In this document: piece by piece, positions 1 to 5,354 of the stretch
How the letters are laid out: each line of letters opens with the position of its first letter
Position numbering within the stretch: the stretch's first letter is position 1
Source of the DNA: a bacterium HR27
GTDB lineage: Bacteria; Chloroflexota; Chloroflexia; Thermomicrobiales; Thermomicrobiaceae
NCBI GenBank assembly: GCA_002898975.1
Contig: BEID01000108.1
Span: forward strand, 1-5,834
Direction: 5' to 3'
DNA: 5,834 nt
The notes under the pieces: generated by a model
What the model was told of the DNA's origin: nothing
Seen by the model: only the letters and a program-made list of their open reading frames with translations
Database searches by the model: none
Position numbers and translations under genes: made by a program

Positions 1-363
1 GACCCGGTCACCCGGCTCGAGCAACAGCCGCGCCACCAGATCGATGGCCTGCTGCGCTCCCTGCGTGATAAGGACGTGAGCCGGATCGACCGTCGCACCG
101 CGCTGCCGCATGCGCTCGGCGATCGCGCTGCGCAATCCCTCGTAACCGTCCGTTTCGTCGTACCACAGTGCGGTCGGCTCAGCATGCCAGGCACGCACCA
201 GCGCGTCGCTCATCGGCTCGACCGGCAAGCACTCGAGAGGGGGTGCGCCCCCGGTAAAGTGGATCGTTCCTGGTGGACATGGAAGCTGCGAAAAGTCGGT
301 TCGCGTACAGGCACGAAAGGCTGCCACGCGCTTGGCGAGAACGCGTTCCCACTCGAACCTCAC
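1..363 (-). CDS. PLP-dependent class I/II aminotransferase, N-terminal part (runs off left edge)
   Basis: The first 121 residues of a fold-type I aminotransferase are visible; the rest lies beyond the window. The family transfers an amino group between an amino acid and a 2-oxo acid using pyridoxal phosphate in the cytoplasm. Visible family features are the early IHFTGGAPPLECLP stretch (about residues 34-47), LWYDETDGYEGLR (67-79), which matches the usual 'Y...G...LR' element before the large domain, and VLITQGAQQAIDLV (97-110), the cofactor-phosphate loop region. The PLP lysine is outside the window, so the substrate cannot be judged. The layout recalls the 2-aminoadipate/aromatic (LysN/ARO8-like) branch without a MocR DNA-binding domain, but that is a guess. 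The GTG start overlaps the stop codon of the AlaX gene as GTGA (363-360), with GGAGG four bases upstream, so translation is probably coupled to AlaX. Confidence 0.85.
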   Translation of the reverse strand, partial: MRFEWERVLAKRVAAFRACTRTDFSQLPCPPGTIHFTGGAPPLECLPVEPMSDALVRAWHAEPTALWYDETDGYEGLRSAIAERMRQRGATVDPAHVLITQGAQQAIDLVARLLLEPGDRV

Positions 364-1106
364 GATGCCTCCGATCCGTGATCGATCAAGACGATTTCCA
401 GCCGTTTGTTGCTCCGCCCTTTGGAACGGGTACCGACGACACGAATGCCGCCGATTTCTCGTGTATTGCGGACATGCGTCCCACCGTCGGCCTGCAGATC
501 CAACCACTCGATCTCGACCACGCGCACCTGGCGGATCGTCGGCGGCAGAAGATTGATCTTGGTTCGGATGAGATCGGGAATGCGTTCCGCTTCCTCGCGC
601 GGAATCGTCCACCAGCGCACCGGGAGCCCGCGCGCGATCGCTTCGTTGGTGAGTGCCTCGATGCGCGCTACACGCTCCGGCGCAAGGTCCTCCAGCTCGA
701 AGTCCATGCGCGCCTTGTCGACGTCGAGGTGCGCGCCGGTGACCAGTGCACCGAACTCGCGGTACACGACCGCCGAGAGGACATGCAGGGCCGTGTGGAA
801 ACGCATCAGACGGTAGCGACGCTCCCAGTCCAAGCGACCGTGAACCGCCGTTCCCACGGGCGGTGGCGGTCCATCGAGCAGGTGCACGATCTCACCAGAT
901 GCCGTACCCCGGCGTACCGAAACGACTCGCCAACGTGCACCATCACGCGCGATCAGTTCACCGGTATCGTGCGGTTGTCCGCCACCGCCGGGATAGAACG
1001 CCGTCTGGTCGAGCACGACGCCGTTATCGGGGGTCACTCCGGTGACGACGGCATCGAACGCACGCAGGTAGCTGTCGTCCAGACACAGCAGCACTGTCGG
1101 CGGCAT
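360..1106 (-). CDS. alaX: AlaX-type alanyl-tRNA editing protein (mischarged tRNA-Ala deacylase)
   Basis: This 248-residue protein resembles the editing half of alanyl-tRNA synthetase. The family hydrolyses Ser-tRNA(Ala) and Gly-tRNA(Ala) in trans with a zinc ion. Residues 1-60 carry the glycine-rich N-terminal element (FYPGGGGQPHDTG, 37-49) typical of medium-length AlaX. Residues 102-111 (RFHTALHVLS) hold the HxxxH metal motif (H104, H108). Residues 204-217 (LQADGGTHVRNTRE) hold the second metal motif, with H211. The position expected to be Cys (CGGTH) is Asp207 here. The start is ATG at 1106 because GGAGG lies eight bases upstream, the protein then begins where the family does (MPPTVLLCLDDSYL), and a strong promoter lies just upstream. 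An alternative GTG at 1169 would overlap the upstream gene's stop as GTGA and add 21 residues that do not look family-like. The stop overlaps the aminotransferase start. Function is secure at family level; exact tRNA specificity is not. Confidence 0.88.
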   Translation of the reverse strand: MPPTVLLCLDDSYLRAFDAVVTGVTPDNGVVLDQTAFYPGGGGQPHDTGELIARDGARWRVVSVRRGTASGEIVHLLDGPPPPVGTAVHGRLDWERRYRLMRFHTALHVLSAVVYREFGALVTGAHLDVDKARMDFELEDLAPERVARIEALTNEAIARGLPVRWWTIPREEAERIPDLIRTKINLLPPTIRQVRVVEIEWLDLQADGGTHVRNTREIGGIRVVGTRSKGRSNKRLEIVLIDHGSEAS

Positions 1107-1114
1107 CGGCACGC

Positions 1115-1119
1115 CCTCC
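1115..1119 (-). promoter_or_regulatory. Ribosome binding site that sets the alaX start
   Basis: GGAGG on the minus strand lies eight bases before the ATG at 1106. It favours that ATG over the upstream GTG at 1169, which has only a closer-set GGGAG. Confidence 0.7.
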
Positions 1120-1125
1120 GCGGCG

Positions 1126-1154
1126 ATGATAGGCGCCTGGGCGGAGCACGTCAA
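1126..1154 (-). promoter_or_regulatory. Sigma-70-type promoter for alaX and the aminotransferase
   Basis: On the minus strand, TTGACG (1154-1149) and TATCAT (1131-1126) are separated by exactly 17 bases. Each box matches five of six bases of the bacterial consensus TTGACA/TATAAT. The pair fits wholly inside the 59-base gap between the phosphoribosyltransferase stop and the alaX ATG. Transcription would begin near 1119, giving a leader of about 13 bases that is little more than the Shine-Dalgarno sequence. This would let alaX and the aminotransferase be expressed apart from the upstream gene. The match is seen directly; activity is inferred. Confidence 0.65.
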
Positions 1155-1165
1155 ACACGCTGCCG

Positions 1166-1831
1166 TCACTCGTCTCCCTGGCGCTCCCCCTCGAGGAGCG
1201 CTTCCCGTGCCCGGCGCAAGAGCTCGAGAACTTCTTCATCGCTTGCCTGGTGGAAGTCCTGATACCACGCGCCGACTCCATCCAGCGGTTCGGGCGTGAG
1301 CAAGACCTCGACGCGATCCACCTCGCGCCGCAATCGCTCGACCGTCACGGGTGGCGCAACCGGCAAGGCCACGACGATCCGTTCCGGATGCTGCTCGCGC
1401 ACCGCAGCGATGGCACCAAGCATCGTGAAGCCGGTCGCGACCCCGTCATCGACGAGGATCGCGGTCTTGCCCGTCAGGTCGGGCAACGGACGTCCCTCCC
1501 GATACAGCTGGCGCCGGCGTTCCAGTTCCGCCATGAGCTTCGGCACGACACGCCTGATGTATTCCTCATCGGCGACACCGAGCGCGAGTTCTTCCTCGTT
1601 CACGGAGACGAAGCCGTTCTCCGCGACCACACCGATCGCGTACTCCGGATTGAACGGGGCACCGATCTTGCGGGTCAAGATAACATCGAGCGGAAGGCGA
1701 AGCGCGCGCGCGAGCTCGTATCCGACAAGTACGCCACCACGCGGGAGCGCCAGAACGATCGCCGGCTGCCCGGCCAGATCCTGGAGTCGCTCGGCCAGTC
1801 GCCGCCCCGCCTCGAACCGATCGCGAAACAT
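1166..1831 (-). CDS. Predicted phosphoribosyltransferase (COG1926-like)
   Basis: This 221-residue protein has a type I phosphoribosyltransferase fold. Enzymes of this fold join or release a base and 5-phosphoribosyl-1-pyrophosphate. The PRPP-binding loop is clear at residues 125-137 (ILVDDGVATGFTM, with the Asp-Asp pair at 128-129). The early ALPRGGVLVGYELA (28-41) and LTRKIGAPFNPEYAIG (52-67) elements are typical of the predicted COG1926 group, whose substrate is not established. The C-terminus is charged and helical, ending in RAREALLEGERQ. The ATG at 1831 is chosen because the protein then begins MFRDRFEAGRRLAERL as family members do; a G-rich stretch just upstream can serve as the ribosome binding site. 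A GTG at 1873 would add 14 atypical residues. The gene is divergent from RNase J across 113 bases. It may be read through into alaX, but alaX has its own promoter. Confidence 0.82.
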   Translation of the reverse strand: MFRDRFEAGRRLAERLQDLAGQPAIVLALPRGGVLVGYELARALRLPLDVILTRKIGAPFNPEYAIGVVAENGFVSVNEEELALGVADEEYIRRVVPKLMAELERRRQLYREGRPLPDLTGKTAILVDDGVATGFTMLGAIAAVREQHPERIVVALPVAPPVTVERLRREVDRVEVLLTPEPLDGVGAWYQDFHQASDEEVLELLRRAREALLEGERQGDE

Positions 1832-1880
1832 AGCCCACCCCCACGCTCCTGCAGTCTCTGGATGTGCTGCCACACTAGGC

Positions 1881-1886
1881 TATGAT
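1881..1886 (+). promoter_or_regulatory. Possible -10 element for the RNase J gene
   Basis: TATGAT matches five of six bases of the -10 consensus and lies 58 bases before the chosen RNase J start. At 17 bases upstream only the weak CTGGAT (1858-1863) is found, so the -35 box is poor. If used, transcription would start near 1893 and leave a leader of about 50 bases. I found no convincing promoter for the divergent phosphoribosyltransferase in the same gap. Confidence 0.3.
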
Positions 1887-1931
1887 TGACGCAACCGTGC
1901 GGCGACCCTGTCGAGCGCCGCAATACACAGC

Positions 1932-1936
1932 GGAGG
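1932..1936 (+). promoter_or_regulatory. Ribosome binding site that sets the RNase J start
   Basis: GGAGG lies eight bases before the ATG at 1945. The in-frame ATG at 1882 has no such site and would add 21 residues not found at the start of the family. Confidence 0.75.
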
Positions 1937-1944
1937 AACGGTAC

Positions 1945-3606
1945 ATGGCCAAACCACGTCTACGGATCATCCCGCTCGGCGGCGTCGGCGAGATCGGGAA
2001 AAGCATGACGGTGTACGAATACCGGAACGAGCTGATCGTCGTCGACGCCGGCGCCAAGTTTCCCGAAGAAGATCTACGCGGAGTCGACCTGATTATTCCC
2101 GATGTCGGTTATATCAAGCAACGGCTCAGCAAAGTACGCGCGATCCTGCTCACCCACGGGCATGAAGACCATATCGGTGGTATCCCTTTCATTCTCAACG
2201 AATTCAAGAGTATCGCACCGGTTCCGATCTACGGATCGGAACTCGCCATCGCCTACGCCCGGGCGAAAGTCGAGGACTTCAGCGACCCGAAGCTGGCTGA
2301 CTTCCGCGTCGTCCAACCCCGCAAGCGCTACCGCCTCGGCCAGCACTTCGAGGTGGAGTTCATTCCGGTCACGCACAGTATCCCGGGCAGCTACGCCATC
2401 GCGATCAAGACCCCGTTGGGCTGGGTCGTCCACACCGGCGACTACAAGTTCGACCCGACTCCGCCGCTCGGCCCGAAGACCGACGAGGCCCGGCTGAAAC
2501 AGATCGGCCGCGAGGGTGTACTCGTGCTCCTCTCCGATGCTGTCCGCGTCGAACGCCCTGGCCGAACGCCATCGGAGGCTGTCGTCAGCGAAACGCTCGA
2601 TCGCATCATCGGCTCGGCCGAGGGGCGCGTCATCCTGACCACCTTCGCCTCCAACATCACGCGCATCGATCAAGCGATCCGGGCGGCCCACCGGCACGGC
2701 CGCAAGGTCGCGATCTCCGGTCGCAGCATGGAACAGAGCACCCGGATCGCGCAGGAACTGGGCTACCTCCAGCCGCCGCCGGGGGTGATCGTTCCGGTCG
2801 AGATCGCGATGACGCTGCCCCGCAAGCAAGCGATGCTGTTGACCACGGGAAGCCAGGGAGAAGCGACGGCGGCGCTCGCCCGCATTGCGAGCAACGATCA
2901 CCCGCATATTCGCCTCACCCCCGGCGACCTGGTCATCTTCTCGGCAACGCCGATCCCGGGGAACGAGCAAACGGTCAGCGAAACGATCGACCAGCTCTTC
3001 CGCATGGGTATCAAGGTGATCTATCCCGACATCGAGCCGACCGTTCACGTGTCCGGGCATGCCAGCCGCGACGAGCTCAAGCACATGCTGCGTCTCTTGC
3101 GGCCGCGCTTCTGTGTCCCCGTGCACGGCGAATACCGGCACCTGGCGCTGTACCGTGAACTCGCGCTCGAACTCGGCTACCTTCCGGAACGTGTCGTCAT
3201 ACCCGAACTCGGGGCAGTCCTCAGCTTCAGCCGCGAAGACGTCCGGCGCGAAGGAACGGTCGACTGCGGCCCGGTTCTCGTCGACTTCGTGACACCGACG
3301 CATCCCATTCTCCGGCGCCGGGACGAAGTCGCGTCGAGCGGCGTGATCATCGCCGCATTCGTCATCGATCGGGAGACCGGCAAGTTGATCGCTGGGCCGG
3401 AGGTGACGGCCGAAGGGCTGAACGGCAAGGTCAATCCAGAAACGCTGGCCAAAGTCACCGAGGAATTCAAACGGTTCCTGGCCAAGCAGAAGGGTGGCTT
3501 CAGTCACGGCTATCTCGTCAGTCGTACCAAGAGCGTCCTCGGCCGCCAGCTCTACCGGCGCGCCAAGTTCCGGCCGCTCATCTTGCCGCTGATCAGCGAA
3601 CTCTAG
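1945..3606 (+). CDS. rnj: Ribonuclease J (metallo-beta-lactamase / beta-CASP RNase)
   Basis: This 553-residue protein matches the family's usual length of about 555. RNase J is a zinc-dependent cytoplasmic nuclease with 5'-to-3' exonuclease and endonuclease activity, used in mRNA decay and rRNA maturation. In order: the opening LRIIPLGGVGEIGKSM (6-21); the metal motif HGHEDH (71-76); H144 in the HSIPGS loop; HTGDYKFD (163-170) with D166; the beta-CASP insert (about 210-350) with TTGSQGEATAALARIA (300-315); VHVSGHASRDELK (367-379) with H368 and H372; PVHGEYRHL (392-400) with H394; then the C-terminal domain (about 450-553). All catalytic residues I can place are present. One oddity is LSDAVRVERPG at 196-206, where I expect LSDSTNxERPG. 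The ATG at 1945 follows a strong GGAGG. The gene stands alone: it is divergent from the phosphoribosyltransferase and convergent with the membrane-protein pair, 26 bases away. Confidence 0.96.
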   Translation: MAKPRLRIIPLGGVGEIGKSMTVYEYRNELIVVDAGAKFPEEDLRGVDLIIPDVGYIKQRLSKVRAILLTHGHEDHIGGIPFILNEFKSIAPVPIYGSELAIAYARAKVEDFSDPKLADFRVVQPRKRYRLGQHFEVEFIPVTHSIPGSYAIAIKTPLGWVVHTGDYKFDPTPPLGPKTDEARLKQIGREGVLVLLSDAVRVERPGRTPSEAVVSETLDRIIGSAEGRVILTTFASNITRIDQAIRAAHRHGRKVAISGRSMEQSTRIAQELGYLQPPPGVIVPVEIAMTLPRKQAMLLTTGSQGEATAALARIASNDHPHIRLTPGDLVIFSATPIPGNEQTVSETIDQLFRMGIKVIYPDIEPTVHVSGHASRDELKHMLRLLRPRFCVPVHGEYRHLALYRELALELGYLPERVVIPELGAVLSFSREDVRREGTVDCGPVLVDFVTPTHPILRRRDEVASSGVIIAAFVIDRETGKLIAGPEVTAEGLNGKVNPETLAKVTEEFKRFLAKQKGGFSHGYLVSRTKSVLGRQLYRRAKFRPLILPLISEL

Positions 3607-3632
3607 GCTGGCCGGGGGTTGCGCTGCGCCGC

Positions 3633-3986
3633 TCAGCGGAGACGCGCGATCAGGACGTTCACGATCACCAGCACGGTCACAATGAGCGCCGTGAGGGCAG
3701 CGCTGTTGGCCCGGCCGAGCCGGTGACGAAAAACGACCGTCAGGCCGAGCGCGACGAGCGCCAGATAGCCGGTGATCGGGTGCCAGATGCTGATGACCTG
3801 CGGCGCCCGGATGTACAGCACGGTGCCCAGGACGACCTGGACAGCGATGAGCAAATGCGCCAGGCCGACGACCCACATCGGAAGCCCACCCTGGCGGCGC
3901 CGCAGATAGCTCCCGAGCGCGATCAAGAGGTAGATGACCGCGAGCGACTCACCGAGCGCACCATGGACCGTCCACACGATGTCCAT
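3633..3986 (-). CDS. Small four-helix membrane protein with conserved-looking histidines, unknown function
   Basis: I do not recognise this 117-residue protein. It has four hydrophobic stretches likely to cross the membrane (about residues 10-28, 37-59, 69-87 and 96-114), with arginine-rich loops (LRRRQGG near 28-34, FRHRLGR near 86-92). Histidines at positions 8, 44, 69 and 88 lie at or near helix ends, and the segments AHLLIAVQVVLGTVLYI (43-59) and WHPITGYLALVAL (68-80) loosely recall half of a haem-binding four-helix protein such as CtaA/COX15 or cytochrome b561. That likeness is inference only. The ATG at 3986 is preceded by GGGGGAG three bases upstream. It follows the YdjM-like gene with a 19-base gap on the same strand, so the two are probably co-transcribed. 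The hydrophobic pattern and codon use argue that it is real. Confidence 0.75.
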   Translation of the reverse strand: MDIVWTVHGALGESLAVIYLLIALGSYLRRRQGGLPMWVVGLAHLLIAVQVVLGTVLYIRAPQVISIWHPITGYLALVALGLTVVFRHRLGRANSAALTALIVTVLVIVNVLIARLR

Positions 3987-4005
3987 CCGCTCCCCCTTCC
4001 CGGGG

Positions 4006-4557
4006 CTATTCTAACATGGTCTCGCGGGACGATGCTTCGTTCGGCAGCCGTCGCATGAGCCAGCTGCCGCCAGCCGCGAGGCCGAGCACCAGCGGTACGG
4101 CCAGGTGCTCGCGGAGCTGCACCACCCGGCGCGGATGGACCAGCGGCGCGCCGCCCGTGACGAGGTCACGCACCAGGTGCGAGCCCAGGCCGAGCCCCAA
4201 CCCGATACCGAGATACCGGTCCCAGCCGGCTACCAGACCAGTGAGCGCAGCAGCTACCGCCAGCGAGTGCGTCGCCGGTCGCTGCGGCATCGTCATGCAG
4301 CGCTCGAGGCGAATCGAACGCGCTGCAGCCACGTGATCCAGGTCAATCGCGAGGGCCCCGAGCAACGCGCCCGTCAGCACGCGCTCCGGCCGCGGCGCAT
4401 ACCGCGCAGCCGGCAAACTGGTGGCCAGGCCCAGTGCCGCGTGCGAGAGCCCATCGCACAACGCCCGGTAGAGGGACCCCTCGGGTGCGCGTGCCCACCA
4501 CCGGTGCGCGATCGCTGCGAGGAGCCAGGTACCGCCAACCCACGTCCACCGCTGCAT
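4006..4557 (-). CDS. Membrane-bound metal-dependent hydrolase, YdjM/DUF457 family
   Basis: This 183-residue protein has the pattern of the YdjM-type inner-membrane predicted hydrolases (Pfam 'LexA-binding, inner membrane-associated putative hydrolase'). Visible elements in order are DGLSHAALGLATSL (35-48) with H39, ALAIDLDHV (68-76) with D72, D74 and H75, ATHSLAVAAAL (95-105) with H97, and GSHLVRDLVTGGAPLVHP (125-142) with H127, D131 and H141. These polar residues lie among hydrophobic helices and probably bind a metal at the membrane face. The substrate of the family is not known to me. The ATG at 4557 is chosen for the GGAGG seven bases upstream; the reading frame stays open further upstream, but those extra residues are proline/arginine-rich and lie in the queC leader and coding region. 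It is divergent from queC (65-base gap) and leads into the four-helix protein gene. Confidence 0.8.
   Translation of the reverse strand: MQRWTWVGGTWLLAAIAHRWWARAPEGSLYRALCDGLSHAALGLATSLPAARYAPRPERVLTGALLGALAIDLDHVAAARSIRLERCMTMPQRPATHSLAVAAALTGLVAGWDRYLGIGLGLGLGSHLVRDLVTGGAPLVHPRRVVQLREHLAVPLVLGLAAGGSWLMRRLPNEASSRETMLE
4008..4016 (-). promoter_or_regulatory. Possible extended -10 element before the four-helix protein gene
   Basis: TGTTAGAAT on the minus strand is a TGn plus TAGAAT extended -10. It overlaps the last codons of the upstream gene and ends 22 bases before the next ATG. No -35 box is visible. It could give the small gene a second, short-leader transcript. Confidence 0.25.
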
Positions 4558-4564
4558 CGTTTCC

Positions 4565-4569
4565 CCTCC
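4565..4569 (-). promoter_or_regulatory. Ribosome binding site that sets the YdjM-like gene start
   Basis: GGAGG (within GGAGGGG) on the minus strand lies seven bases before the ATG at 4557, supporting this start over longer readings of the open frame. A TATGCT hexamer at 4582-4577 could be its -10 element, but no -35 box is seen. Confidence 0.65.
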
Positions 4570-4608
4570 GGTGCGAGCATACTCGAGTCGACGAGGAAGC
4601 TGTGCGGG

Positions 4609-4614
4609 AAGGAG
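4609..4614 (+). promoter_or_regulatory. Ribosome binding site that sets the queC start
   Basis: AAGGAG, with GGAG eight bases before the ATG at 4623, marks the true start. The open frame begins far upstream at 4434, but that part is antisense to the YdjM-like gene. Confidence 0.75.
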
Positions 4615-4622
4615 CGGACACG

Positions 4623-5303
4623 ATGGCCACGGAACGGAGACCACGCCGCGCGGTCGTTCTGCTCTCGGGAGGGTTGGACAGTACCACACTGGCCTACCTC
4701 CTGGATGCCTACGGTTTCGAACTGTACGGGCTCTCGTTCCGGTACGGTCAGCGGCACGAACGCGAACTGGCCGCAGCGCGCGCAGTGGCGGAACGGCTCC
4801 GCTTCGCCGAGCACCGGATCGTGACAGTCGATCTCGCGCAGTGGGGCGGGTCCTCGCTCGTCGGCGCGGGAGAAATCCCGAGCGAACCCACGCCCGGCAT
4901 TCCCTCCACTTATGTCCCGGTCCGCAATCTGGTCTTTCTCGCCATCGCTCATGCCTACGCCGAGGCGATCGACGCCGACGCAGTCGCGATCGCGGTCAGC
5001 CAGGTCGATTACAGCGGCTATCCGGACTGTCGCGGCGAGTTCCTCGCTGCCTACCAGCAGGCTGCCGATCTCGCGTCCCGGCGCTTCGTCGAGACTGGAC
5101 GGCGCATCCCGGTGCTGGCACCGTTTCTCGATGTGCCCAAGGCGAGCATCGTCCGACTCGGCCTGCGTCTCGGTGTCGACTACGGCCTGACCTGGTCGTG
5201 CTACCGTGGCGGAGAGCACCCGTGCCAGCAGTGCGATTCGTGCCGTTTGCGGGCGCAAGCGTTCGCTGAAGTCGGCGTGCCCGACCCACTGCTCGGCGGC
5301 TGA
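4623..5303 (+). CDS. queC: 7-cyano-7-deazaguanine synthase QueC
   Basis: QueC converts 7-carboxy-7-deazaguanine and ammonia to preQ0 using ATP, in the queuosine pathway that modifies the wobble base of GUN-anticodon tRNAs. The 226-residue protein has the usual family length. The ATP-binding PP-loop SGGLDSTTLAYLL is at residues 15-27. FRYGQRHERELAAA (39-52) and STYVPVRNLVFLAIA (95-109) are diagnostic QueC segments, as is VSQVDYSGYPDCRGEF (125-140). The C-terminal zinc site is complete: C193 in TWSCY, then C201, C204 and C207 in HPCQQCDSCR. The ATG at 4623 has a good ribosome binding site. No other queuosine gene (queD, queE, queF, folE) lies in the window. It may be transcribed with the YchF-like gene 51 bases downstream. 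It is divergent from the YdjM-like gene, and no strong promoter is visible in the 65-base gap. Confidence 0.95.
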   Translation: MATERRPRRAVVLLSGGLDSTTLAYLLDAYGFELYGLSFRYGQRHERELAAARAVAERLRFAEHRIVTVDLAQWGGSSLVGAGEIPSEPTPGIPSTYVPVRNLVFLAIAHAYAEAIDADAVAIAVSQVDYSGYPDCRGEFLAAYQQAADLASRRFVETGRRIPVLAPFLDVPKASIVRLGLRLGVDYGLTWSCYRGGEHPCQQCDSCRLRAQAFAEVGVPDPLLGG

Positions 5304-5317
5304 GCGCAGTACCGTGG

Positions 5318-5323
5318 TACAAC
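5318..5323 (+). promoter_or_regulatory. Possible extended -10 element for the YchF-like gene
   Basis: TACAAC preceded by TGG could act as an extended -10 and would start transcription near 5330, about 25 bases before the ATG. It matches only four of six consensus bases, has no -35 box, and overlaps the short palindrome GTACCGTGGTAC (5309-5320). Confidence 0.2.
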
Positions 5324-5354
5324 AAGGCTCGGTGCGTCGAGCGGAGGACGAGGA

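Noticed and set aside
273..1262. A 329-codon open frame on the plus strand opposite alaX and the aminotransferase
   Set aside because: It is antisense to two genes with clear family motifs, lacks a good ribosome binding site, and ends in a Ser/Arg-rich low-complexity tail typical of a shadow frame.
1886..1891. TTGACG as a plus-strand -35 box for RNase J
   Set aside because: No acceptable -10 hexamer lies 16-18 bases downstream; the sequence there is CG-rich. The TATGAT just upstream is the better candidate.
3607..3640. Possible terminator between RNase J and the convergent four-helix gene
   Set aside because: CGCTG and CAGCG (3622-3626 and 3634-3638) can pair around a seven-base loop, but the stem is short and no T-run follows on either strand.
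2074..3876. A 600-codon open frame on the minus strand opposite RNase J
   Set aside because: It is fully antisense to a gene with complete RNase J motifs, runs on into the convergent membrane gene in another frame, and is rich in Arg/Asp/Ala with no recognisable domain. Long antisense frames are expected in GC-rich DNA.
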